Positions 36,048-46,476 of a DNA stretch of 64,000 nt are shown in pieces. The notes below the pieces were generated by a model that saw nothing but the letters and a program-made list of their open reading frames with translations, ran no database searches and was not told the origin of the DNA. Location: positions 127,620,376 through 127,684,375 of the forward strand of contig NC_092859.1 of the NCBI RefSeq assembly GCF_032062135.1. The letters run 5' to 3'. Origin of the DNA: Pyxicephalus adspersus. Its lineage: Eukaryota > Chordata > Amphibia > Anura > Pyxicephalidae. How positions within the stretch are numbered: position 1 is the stretch's first letter; each line of letters starts with the position of its first letter. Both the position numbers and the translations under genes were made by a program.

Positions 36048-37077
36048 TTTTTTTGATGTTTGGGCAGAAAAAATATTAGTTGGTCATGTTTGAGAATCTC
36101 ATGTCACTAGTCTGTCTGGCAAGCTGGCTGACTTTGCAAATAAGTTTGAGTTGTCACCCTCTGGTGAGTTGTCACCCTCTGGTGAAGAATGCTGCAAAAC
36201 TTACATATTACACCAAGAAGCACAGGGTTCTGTTATATGCTTTTAGTATCGTTACACAACAACACCCCCCCCCCCCCTGCAATCCACTCATTGGAAACTC
36301 TCAGACAATTAAAGCGAAAGGTTATGGAATGACCAGCTTTTAGTCCAGACTTAGCTTTAGCGGATTAGATTTGACCATGTAGACAGGTGTAGGCTGTTTT
36401 TGAAATTCTTAATAAACAAAGTTAAAAAAAAATGTGGGAACTTTTTGAGAAACCCTAGTGTATATCACATATCATAACAGTTTTTTTATACATAGAAATT
36501 CAAAATTTTGGTGTCCACCAAACTGTCAGGTCGAGCACTTTTTGCAAGTTTTTAATTGGTTATCTAGAGACTTTCTTTTGCCTGTCAGGTGGGCAGTAGC
36601 AGAAGCTGATGCTTTTGAAGTTACAGATGCTTCATGTTGTGTGAGTTCACAGCATAACTGTGTGCTGATGAACTGAGAGTTTTCAATGTTTAAAAAGAAT
36701 TCTGCAAGCAAGCAATTTTTGTTCCATTTACTTTTCTATAAGCCATTGGTGCAATTATAAGAAGCAAGCAAAAAAGTAACAAAAAACCCTACTATTTGGT
36801 TACAAATCTTTTGCTGTTCGGTAATATAGCTTATCACTGTAAAGTAGCAAAACAAAATGTGAGCAGGCAGCTTTTTATATTAGAAGAAACATACAATGTC
36901 ACTTCTGCAATGAAAAAAAAACCTATCTGCCTGTTCACATTCAACCTAATTTTTTCCCCCTTTAGCTTAGTGAGCAATCTTGTTAATGAACTCCTCTATG
37001 CGTTGGAATTATGTAATTCTTGCCTGGCCATTCAAGATGGCTGAAGATTACAAACCATGAAGGACCAGGTGAAGATG
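36048..37077. other. Spacer between the direct repeat pair; no gene recognised
   Basis: It contains a short tandem duplication GTTGTCACCCTCTGGTGA (36151-36184, two copies) and a 13-C run at 36265-36277. Open frames here are short and overlapping. Confidence 0.5.
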
Positions 37078-37326
37078 TTGGTCGTGCCACCACAGAAGTA
37101 AGGTGAAGTGAGTTTAGCTCTGTTATAAAGCCCATACAGCACAAATTGTATGTTACATGATTAGGTCAGAGTTACATGATTAGGATAAAAACATATGCTA
37201 GTCATTTTTAAATCCTGACAGGTTGTAAGTGCTCTCTTTGTCCCCACTGTATAGATTGTATGCCAGTTTCTAAATGCTTTTTATGCACCCAAAGAACACA
37301 TATCTGTCAAACTGAGACAGAAATTT
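37078..37326. repeat. Direct repeat pair, copy 2
   Basis: This matches 35755-36047 with scattered substitutions. It lacks the roughly 45-bp segment of copy 1 and has a duplicated TTACATGATTAGG motif at 37153-37186. Confidence 0.85.
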
Positions 37327-40318
37327 TAAACTTTTTTAATGTATTTGTTTTTCCTTCCCTTTTTCGGGCCAATAGGGAATTTTTTTAAACCTTTTGTTCT
37401 GTCTGACACCTGAGGTTCCTATTCTTTTACACACAAGAATAGCTGGCCTTTCATATTGCTGCATAAGTTTGAAAGCCACATTCTGGTTTTTCATTGTACT
37501 GTAAGCACAGGGAAGTTTAGCACGGTGAAATAAAAAAAACAATAAAAAAATTGAAGGTTGAAATGAATATTTGCCCTGACTATGCTTAGAGTATTAGATA
37601 CCTAACAAGCAGTAGTACTTATTTAAAGCACATTCTCTGTCACTTCTGTATCTTTCAGTAATAAACAATACAACTGAGGAAAAGAAGTTTCGACTCAACT
37701 TCAAAGTGTTCGCTTGACCTGAGATGAGAATCTTTGAAAATTACTTTACTGTACAAGCAGCTAGGAAGGTCGGTGATGACTTATTTCAAAACTGTTTTAC
37801 TATTTGTTAGGATTATGTGAATATTTAAAAACACAGGTCTTAATACCAATGTACTTTTCAAGGTGATTCAGTTGGAGCTAGATCCAGAAATCTTATGACA
37901 AAAAACCCTTTCCTACCCCTATCTCGTTAATTGAACTGACCATAACTATGTGGGATTTTATGCCTTAAGCAGAATTATCACCTTTTCTTAACCAAGATGA
38001 CTGCCCTATAATCTACATAATTCTGTCAAGTCTTAGAACTAGTGGTGGTCTGCAAGTTCCAATATGTGTCTATTCCGACTCTTGATTTTGGGACCTGGTA
38101 TCAGAATTTTGATTGCTCAGATTTATCATTGACAGGTATAGTAAGCTTCCAGATGATGGCAGCTGTCATCCTGTAAGCCACAACATGATTGGCTGAGCTC
38201 ACTACCCTACTATACCCATTATTGACAGGTACTGTATGGTTATGGATATAAAAAATACCAATTGAGATTCAGAAATTCCAGATCCATTCAGATTTCTTGT
38301 GAGTTGGAATTTTACTGTCCTGAACTCCTCTATTGTATCATTATGAACACAAAATTACAAGTAAGGGAAGAGCAACTTATCAGACACTACTCCCTGTCCA
38401 TCTAAACATTCTTTGCCAAACCCTTCAGACCTCCTCTAAAAACTCCTCCTTAGCAGTACATTGTTTTGCACCCATTATTTTATCTTAGTCGGGGGGTGTT
38501 TTTCTTGCTTTTATATAAGTTAACATGGTAAATCAATGTACGGCTAGAGAGAATAATGTACCCTTATTAACACTATACATATTCCATTCATTTCCACTTA
38601 AAGTTGATCACAACCACTACCTGGTGTTTATGAGCTTGCATTCCAAAATTATCTGTTGTAATATTGAGTCTGAAACTGAATTTGATTTAAAGCTGCAGTC
38701 GTTGTAAACAATTCTTATTTTAACAATCATTGATTGAAACGTTATCTTGAAACTATCCAGAGGACGGAGTTTCAGTTTGTTGTAATGTTACACTATATCA
38801 TTTTTAAGCCCAATTCGAGCCAAAAGTTTTATTTTGTTAAAAAAAGTGTTGCTTTTGATGCCATTTATGTCCAATTTGTAGAAATGTCCTATCATTTAAT
38901 ATCTTGTTAATAGGCTGTTGTAGGGATAGGAAATTAGTAAATTGTACCAGTTGGCATACGGAGAGTAGTAAAAATAGAAATGCTAACCTTTCCCTAACGA
39001 TAAAGCCTCATATTTTGACACTAATCATTTAGGGAGACACTAAATAATATAAAAATAATCTATGGTGACTTTAAAAAAGTATTAATGGAGTTATATATTT
39101 TAAAGTGACACTCAAAGACATGAGCCTTGTTTGTGACTTTAGAATCAGTGGATACCCATTTATTGATAGCTCTTAACAGCTATGCCTAAGGTGTTAGTGT
39201 AATGGAAATGTAGGTGACAAAGGTATGTGACAAATACAGGGGGCACATTCATATAAGATATGCAACACATATTTGACATATTTTTTTTTTTTGTTAAGCC
39301 TACATGCAATTAAAAAAAAGCATCCCTGGCACAATATAATATATACTGTAATACCAATCACAGTTGGTATTAGACTGGTTCTTGGTTTAACACAGATTGT
39401 GTGCAATGAATAGTTTTCATCCACAACACACAAACACAGGCTGGCTTACAGACACAAAGCTTTGTAGAACATCATGTTTTCTAACATCTCAGAGTAGACC
39501 TGTATACATCTCTATTCACCTAGGAACATATTTATGAATTCTATGTACAGTCTCATCTCTTTCTCTAGAATTCCTCCTCCAGATACATGCTATTTTTAAT
39601 GTGAATCCTATACATAAGGAAAGACCAAAATCACTATACAGTATAAGAATTTCAAACTGTGTAAACTGTAATTCAAATAGCACTACACACAGAGGACAGA
39701 CCGTTCACACTTGATTCTCCCAGCTCAATAATAATTTTTGTTGAATTAGGATGAAGAATGAAAGTGTCAGGAAATCTGACATCCTTCTTTTATCTTCTCC
39801 ACTTTCTTCCATCTTACTCTGAAGTAGTAAAAGGTTTTGGATTATTTAGGATATTTGACTAACAATCAACATAACTGGGTTAGGGCTGCTTCTGATTGCT
39901 CAACCATACTATCTGTGACTTTCCCCTAATTAGTAAAGAAATAGGCTGAAACACTGATATTACTACTATACCAAATCCACAGCATGGATTCTGAACTTGC
40001 TTGTGTACTTGCATTTCAGGCTTTTGTTTGAAACTATGGAGTAGAACAAGTTACATCACTTCTTATAAGGCACAGTTATATAACACTCCGTGTGCCCATT
40101 AGCCGCAAGTGTTCCTGTAGGCAGTACTGCGTTATTTATATAGGTCATATTCAATGCACATGCTAGAAAACAAGTTAATTGTTTTAATCACCAATCATAT
40201 TTCATTCTGGACAGGTACACGTTTGTATCAATCTGCTCAACAGTAGTGGCAGCAATATCATAAGCATAAACCTATCAAAGGGCTCCTGTAGGAAAACTAA
40301 CTAACAAAGTTTTCACTG

Positions 40319-40351
<33 letters not shown>

Positions 40352-42037
40352 GGATAATAAATCTCTCAATATGCAACCAGGGTAAGACAGTCAGTGCCCT
40401 AATTCTCTTTCATGTCCAAATGTGTCAAGAAGAAGTGGGAACTGTTAGTGAGGCAAGGAGTAAACGAAACGGTCATTGCCTAACATTAATTACCTATAAG
40501 AGCAGGAAAATAATTTGGGCATAATGAAGAATGTATTTCTTTTTCTGCTCTAGCTCTAGATACTAAAATAGGCCCCCAAGTTCCCTGTGCACTTATGTAT
40601 CTGTATACCCTTTGTAAACATCCTAAATTCTTTTCCAATTTTGTCACTAATTGAGGCACAGCTACTATTTTCTAACATAAAATCAGATGTCTTCATTTGG
40701 ATATTTCTTGGAAAAACATCTTTTTTCTTAGCTACAGCGCTGCAGAAATAAGATTGTCTCTGATAAATCACGTCATTTGGTGTTATAGTTTAACCTTCAA
40801 CTAATGTCCATATCTCTATCTAGAGATTACAGGTTACTCGAGATATAGCATTATGATCATCGGAATGTTTACTGTTGTAAAGTAGACAAAACTTGTTAAC
40901 TAGTGAGGTATTTCCACTCATTATATCTTCTCATTAGGGCCAGGCATGGCAGTAAAGGGTTTGCAGACACTCCAACTTTTACCCTCTATCCAAAATTGGA
41001 TAAATAAATGAAAAGGTTTCTCTGTATTTACTTTTTTTATGGATAAAATTAACCATAGTAACATGCTTGCTTTTTAAGGGAGTTGTATTTTCATTAAGGA
41101 AGCAGTGGGTTGTAGAATATATTAAAATATTTTTTTCAGGATTACTTGTTTCTTTACAAGAATATGGTTTAGCCAGTGATGATATGTAATTTCTTGATAT
41201 AACCAAAGTGAGCAGTTTGAAGAATAGATGAAAAGAACATTTATCATATTTTGTTAGACTGAACACCCATGTCTGCTCTTGTGAGGCCAGTGTGTACTGT
41301 GAGCCATAATAGAAGCTTGCTGACCATTATAAATCAATAGTTACTATTACATCGTCCTAACTTTTCCATTACAATATATGACACTGAGAAGGAAACTCAT
41401 CTAGCTAACTGCTACAGTGACATTGTTGGCTATAAGGAAAAAAAATAAATAAATCAAAAGATATAACCACCAATTTTTCTTGTTTATAATCACTGGGATA
41501 GATCAGCGGATTTTGCAGATTTTACTGTTCTGGAGGTATAACAGACACCCCATATTCTATGGAATGGTGAAAAATTCACAGAGATCAGATCAACAAACAA
41601 CCCTATGTCATTAGGAACTATGCAGACAGCCATCCAATAATTTTAGGAAAATTCATTGTCCTTCATCTGGGATTGACTTTCTTGGCTGATTGATGTTATT
41701 ACCCTGAATGAATAGTTCTATTGTTGTTTGACTGTAGTCTCATGTCTAGAGGATGGAATAAAGAATCTAACTCTTCCCAATTCTAATATCTAATACCATC
41801 ACTCTTTAATTGCTGTTTACTTAAAAATACCAGCTGGCCCTCAACGTGTTGTCTTGGCCCTTGCGGTTACTATAAACAAGTAAATGTGTCCAACATGGTC
41901 CTGGTAAGTAACAGTATACCAATATGTATCAGTCTTTTTATAGCAGTTAATAAAATTCTTGGATGTAGAGACAGGTTTGTACCCTGTAGATCTGTACCAG
42001 TTTTTGATTCATAAGTGCTTTTATATTTAATACTCAC
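37327..42037. other. Intron; no gene recognised
   Basis: AT-rich intron with a (GATA)n microsatellite at 40321-40350. No conserved exon or transposase was found. Frames such as 40979-41266 (minus) look like translated intron. Confidence 0.55.
40321..40350. repeat. (GATA)n microsatellite
   Basis: About seven and a half perfect GATA units in a row. Confidence 0.97.
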
Positions 42038-42171
42038 TGGTTTAAAACAGGCGTGTAAGAAGTCTTATCCTCATCAATGATTGTGACCATAAGAGTAATG
42101 AGGTTTGGCCAGAAATCCAAGTTTTTAATTGTTGGACCTTGTTCTTCTCTTGGAATGTCTTGTTTCTTACC
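42038..42171 (-). CDS. UNC13C: UNC13C internal exon (first in view), 44 codons plus two split bases
   Basis: The minus-strand exon begins in phase 0 and encodes [20 protein letters not shown], then [20 protein letters not shown], then PVLN, ending with two bases (CA) that form Gln with the next exon. The acceptor is ATTTTACAG and the donor GTGAGT (42037-42032). EEQGPxIKNLDFW is diagnostic of the UNC13 family, and [19 protein letters not shown] is the wording I associate with the C paralogue. No exon encoding the preceding conserved block was found up to base 64000. Confidence 0.95.
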
Positions 42172-42920
42172 CTGTAAAATATAAAAAAAATAGCATAATA
42201 AAGTGTCACAAAAATCTTTAGGAAAGTGAATACATTAGGTAATAACATAAAATACAGTACCCCACACACTGAAATTCTTGGATGCTGTGAAATTTCTTTG
42301 AACTACATTTCTGCTGAATTGCAGCAATATTCACAAATGTATTAATCTCAGACATTAATAAACCTCTATGGGAACAAAAAACACTTTGCTTTGGTCTAAA
42401 GTTCACAAACATTCTCCCATGATAAACATACAGTGCAGCTTTCAATTATTTTGCTGAAGAAATAGATTACCACTTTTACAATGTAGCAATTAAGTGTATT
42501 GCTTGTTTAATGAACGGACAAGAATCTTATAATGCAATTTAAAATGCTATTGTGATTTTGCGCTTTTAGAAATTCTAAAGCCAGCTGTTGCTGTAACCTA
42601 CAGGATGGAATCCATTTTGTCTTTCTTTAAGTAGGTAGCAAGTGTGTTTTTTTTTTTGTTTTTTGTTCTTTTTGTTTAGCAAAAATCTGCATTTCCTGCA
42701 TATCACTTAGACCTAAAGCTCTCCAATTAGCAAAGCTGATGATTCTTGTTGATTGGAGAGCACTGTTTCTGCAGAGAGACCCTACTGCCACACAATGTTC
42801 ATTTCTGAGGCCATGTTCAGAGTGACAATAAGGTTGCGGTGAAGTTAGCATCTTCCCGTAGCAGCCCAACAAAGAATGAATGGCAGCAGCAGCAAGTGTT
42901 TTAGTACCAGAAGCCAGACG
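42172..42920. other. Intron; no gene recognised
   Basis: There is ordinary intron upstream of the first exon in view, with a T-rich tract near 42645-42680. No feature recognised. Confidence 0.5.
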
Positions 42921-43320
42921 CTGGGAGCTGCACAGGATTCCCTGCTCCTTCTCCTTGATCTTTCCTCTGCATTTGACACTGTTGATCACCCCATTCTAAT
43001 ACAAATCATGCTCTCCATTGGTGTCAGTGACACTGCTCTCTCTTGGTTTGCTTCCTATCTGTCTGACTGCTCCTTTCAAGTTTCTTTCAATGGTAACTCC
43101 TCCTCCCCCACTCTCCTCCCCCACTCTCCTCCCTGTTGGTCTTCCCCAAGGGCCAGTATCTCCCACCCTATTGTGTATAAAGTCCCCACCTACTAGATTG
43201 TAAGCTCTTCGGGCAGGAGCCTCTCCTCCTGTATCACTGTCTTTATTAGTCTGTCATTTGCAACCCCTATTTAATGTACAGCACTGCGTGATATGTTGGC
43301 GCTATAAAAATCCTGTTTAA
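42921..43320 (+). mobile_element. Internally deleted L2-type LINE: reverse-transcriptase fragment joined to 3' tail
   Basis: Bases 42930-43150 encode an RT fragment with [17 protein letters not shown], where AFDTVDH is typical of the L2/CR1 group, then [20 protein letters not shown]. After about 43155 the sequence jumps to a non-coding 3' tail: GATTGTAAGCTCTTCGGGCA, TCTGTCATTTGCAACCCC, TATTTAATGTACAGCACTGC and GTTGGCGCTATAAAAATCCT. The catalytic FADD-type part of the RT is missing. A trinucleotide repeat follows. Confidence 0.82.
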
Positions 43321-43330
43321 TATTATTATT

Positions 43331-43367
<37 letters not shown>

Positions 43368-43369
43368 TT
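43321..43369. repeat. (ATT)n/(AAT)n microsatellite at the LINE 3' end
   Basis: TATTATTATTATT is followed by about a dozen AAT units. Such short-unit tails are usual at the 3' end of L2/CR1-like LINEs. Confidence 0.9.
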
Positions 43370-43844
43370 AAGTCAACTGCAGTTCTGAACCTGCCCTAAA
43401 CCATGCTGATATGAAACAGGTTGGTTTAAGACAGGCTGTGACTGTTTATTATATAAAAAAACACATTCTAAGACTTTGTGCAGCTTTTTCTGATGCACCT
43501 GGAACTGATTTAATGAAACCAAAATTTAATGTAGCAACTTGTCAACAAGCTTCACACCACTAATCTTTTTCTTTTTAATCACCATTGTTGTCCTTGACAG
43601 AATGAAATCTAAATATAGATGTTTATTCACATATTTTTCTGTTTAGATATATTTTTGTGAAGATGTGAATTCTGTGTATAGTTCAAGGTCAGACTAAAGC
43701 AAATATCCGAACAACAGTGAAAGTGTTACATCTCTGTTTATTCAGTGTGGCAGAAATGTGCAAATCACAACTGCTGAACAAAACATACAAATATTGTACA
43801 AAGTAAACTTTTTCCGGCATACATTTTTTAATTGTGTATTACAC

Positions 43845-44345
43845 TGCTTAGCAAATAAAAAAGTCACACACTTTAAAATTTTGTGGGGTTGGCTTTAGCT
43901 TAGATTATGGCACACATTACCATTGTATTGTTTCGACAAGCTTATGTTTGAAAATTGTATCCACTTTCTGCCACAATCTTACTTGGACAGGACCAATGTG
44001 TAAAGTCATTTCCAGCACATCCCAAAGATTTTCAATAGGATCTGGACTGTTGTTGCCAATCCATGTGAGAAAATGATGTTATAAGCTCTCTGAACTATTC
44101 TTTCAGAATTTGAGCTCAATGAATCCTGAGATTGTCATTTATGAATACTCCTGTGTTATCAGGGGGAAATATATATATATAGATGGAAAAACCTCATTAT
44201 ATTCAGGTAGTCAGCTGACTTCATTTTTGGGGCACATAATGTATGTTGCCAAACCTAGACCTGATTAACTGAGGCTACATTGGATTATAACACCACTCCA
44301 TAGGCATCATGCCGTTTTTTTAAACAGGCCATTTACATTGCTGGC
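43845..44345 (-). mobile_element. Decayed Tc1/mariner-like transposon (minus-strand gene)
   Basis: CAGCACATCCCAAAGATTTT, CCAATCCATGTGAGAAAATG, GAGCTCAATGAATCCTGAGA and TCAGGTAGTCAGCTGACTTC are close to a widespread Tc1-like family read against its gene. Read on the minus strand, the transposase is full of stops. Terminal repeats are not clear, and the edges are approximate. Confidence 0.7.
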
Positions 44346-44589
44346 AAAACAAATAAACTTTCAATTATTAGAAAATGCAAAGTGATACATAAATATATGT
44401 ATGAGGCTTTGTAATGCCACAAATAACCAAATGCCTGAAATTAATTTAACAAGATCTATTGTTCTGATGATTGCACTTTTTTTATACAATTTTACACATA
44501 AGATATAAGAGTTTTATAAGTAAAAATTTTCAGCTTCGAAAAGGAGTATCCTGAAGGATAATATAAAAGGGGACAGGAAATATAAACTA

Positions 44590-44898
44590 TATAGAATAAG
44601 TTGAAACATTCGGGCATTTGTATAACAAAGAGAGCCAAGACAGGAAGTCACCAGGGAAGCCAAAACTTTGAATAACTAAATTCATATATTACCAGGATAC
44701 ACTGGTAAAGGCTTTTTGCATATGCAGAGAAGGAAGAAAGCCCTATTGGTGTTGTTGTAAAGTATGAATGAGGTGCACCACTTTCCAAACATTGTCACTT
44801 GCTTGCCTCAAAGGAATGAAGCCAACTTGATCTCTACTAATAAAAGAACTAATAAATGTATTCAGTCTGGTTGCAGGAATTGTGGCTATGATTTTAAT
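44590..44898 (-). mobile_element. L1/Tx1-type LINE reverse transcriptase, downstream part
   Basis: On the minus strand from 44898 the frame reads IKIIATIPATRLNTFISSFI, then SRDQVGFIPLRQASDNVWKV, then LIHTLQQHQ. This matches the L1/Tx1 RT block ...ILAxRLxxxLPxLIxxDQvGFvpgR. Further down, in shifted frames, are QKAFTSVSW and FGFPGDFLSWLSLLYKCP, the next RT blocks. It is separated from its upstream part by the hAT element. Stops and frameshifts make it a dead copy. Confidence 0.82.
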
Positions 44899-45142
44899 TA
44901 GAGATGAGCGAATTTCTCGATGGTTTGACGAATTTTTCAAAAAGATTTGCTTTGATCCAAATTTATTTGTGGCAAATCGCATTAAAAAATGTCTATTTCC
45001 CAGCTGCAGAGAGCCTTGATAGTGGTGTAGAACACTGTGCCTTGCAGTAACACGCATAGGGAGTCTGCTGTGGTAGTGAAATAATACTGTGAGTCAGTAT
45101 GACATGCAGATGACAGGCGTCGCTATTAGAATCACTGCACAC

Positions 45143-45676
45143 NNNNNNNNNNNNNNNNNNNNNNNNNNNNNNNNNNNNNNNNNNNNNNNNNNNNNNNNNN
45201 NNNNNNNNNNNNNNNNNNNNNNNNNNNNNNNNNNNNNNNNNNNNNNNNNNNNNNNNNNNNNNNNNNNNNNNNNNNNNNNNNNNNNNNNNNNNNNNNNNNN
45301 NNNNNNNNNNNNNNNNNNNNNNNNNNNNNNNNNNNNNNNNNNNNNNNNNNNNNNNNNNNNNNNNNNNNNNNNNNNNNNNNNNNNNNNNNNNNNNNNNNNN
45401 NNNNNNNNNNNNNNNNNNNNNNNNNNNNNNNNNNNNNNNNNNNNNNNNNNNNNNNNNNNNNNNNNNNNNNNNNNNNNNNNNNNNNNNNNNNNNNNNNNNN
45501 NNNNNNNNNNNNNNNNNNNNNNNNNNNNNNNNNNNNNNNNNNNNNNNNNNNNNNNNNNNNNNNNNNNNNNNNNNNNNNNNNNNNNNNNNNNNNNNNNNNN
45601 NNNNNNNNNNNNNNNNNNNNNNNNNNNNNNNNNNNNNNNNNNNNNNNNNNNNNNNNNNNNNNNNNNNNNNNNNNNN
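45143..45676. other. Assembly gap (534 N)
   Basis: Unknown bases between the left end of the hAT element and its minisatellite; probably more minisatellite. Confidence 0.99.
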
Positions 45677-45699
45677 TTACCACAGGGATAACTGGCCAC

Positions 45700-46300
45700 A
45701 GAGTGGCACAATGACAGAGTATGGAGGTGGCGGCAGCATCAGGAGGCTACAGAGTGGCACAATGACAAAGTCTAGAGGTGGCGGCAGCAGCAGCATCAGG
45801 TGGAGACCACAGAATGGCACAATGACAGAGTCTGGAGTTGGCGACAGCATCAGGAGGCCATAGAGTGGCACAATGACATAGTGTGGAGGTGGCAACAGCA
45901 TCAGGTGGCCACAAAGTGGCACAATGACATAGTGGGGAGGGGGCAACAGCATCAGTAGGCCACAGAGTGGCACAATGACATAGTGTGGAGGTGGCGGCAG
46001 CATCAGGAGGCCACAGAGTGGCACAATGACATAGTGTGGAGGTGGCGGCAGCATCAGGAGACCACAGAGTGGCACGGTGGCATAGTGTGGAGATGGCAGC
46101 AGCAGCATGAGCAGACCACAGAGTGGCAAGGTGACATTGTGTGGAGATGGCAGCAGCAGCATCAGGAGACCACTGAGTGGCAAGGTGACATAGTGTGGAG
46201 ATTGTAGCAGCAGCATGAGGAGACCACAGAGTGGCAAGGTGACATAGTGTGGAGATGGCAGCAACAGCATCATAAGAGCACAAAGTGACCCAGTGACAGA
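45700..46300. repeat. Minisatellite inside the hAT element, about 12 units of 51, 54 or 60 bp
   Basis: The unit reads AGAGTGGCACAATGACATAG, then TGTGGAGGTGGCGGCAGCAT, then CAGGAGGCCAC. Successive AGAGTGGCA anchors at 45700, 45751, 45811, 45862, 45913, 45964, 46015, 46066, 46120, 46174, 46228 and 46282 are 51, 60, 51, 51, 51, 51, 51, 54, 54, 54 and 54 bp apart. All spacings are multiples of three; the extra bases are mainly added GCA triplets. Units past 46066 form a distinct subtype (GGCAAGGTGACAT). It lies just downstream of the transposase stop. Confidence 0.95.
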
Positions 46301-46476
46301 GTGGGGCGGTGGGTGGCAATACCAGTACCCACAGACGAAGGTGGGTGAAAGAAGGAGCACTTGGCATCTGATGTGTGGCATCAGGCGGGTGGTAGCATCA
46401 GAGTAGTAGCTGAGGCAGGTAGCCAGAAGAAACTGCTCTCTTTTGTCAAGATTTGGGTCAGGCGGCATGGATCATC

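Larger units (their letters stand above)
2959..42171 (-). other. UNC13C: UNC13C (Munc13-3-like) partial gene span: six internal exons and five introns
   Basis: Munc13 proteins prime synaptic vesicles; their MUN domain opens syntaxin-1 and helps template SNARE assembly at the presynaptic membrane. Six minus-strand exons of 134, 86, 127, 97, 144 and 78 nt join into 222 codons without a stop. Intron phases agree at every junction (2, 1, 2, 0, 0), with GT donors (GTGAGT, GTAAAT, GTGAGT, GTAAGT, GTAAAT, GTAAGT) and pyrimidine-rich AG acceptors. Introns are 10677, 20159, 1401, 515 and 5795 bp. The order of conserved blocks ([80 protein letters not shown]) is that of the MUN/MHD region. The family is certain from these blocks. 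UNC13C rather than UNC13A or UNC13B is inferred from details such as [13 protein letters not shown] and [12 protein letters not shown]. Both ends of the gene lie outside the window. Confidence 0.93.

Noticed and set aside
42876..43196. 106-codon open frame as a host gene
   Set aside because: Its recognisable part is a LINE reverse transcriptase fragment followed by the LINE 3' tail.
45700..46300. Regular repeats resembling a CRISPR array
   Set aside because: Units are contiguous with no unique spacers, lie in a vertebrate hAT transposon, and have no cas genes.
45677..46468. 263-codon minus-strand open frame with 17-18-residue repeats, and an overlapping 206-codon frame
   Set aside because: Both are readings of the same minisatellite, kept open because unit lengths are multiples of three. 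They are out of frame with the transposase and partly enter unknown bases.
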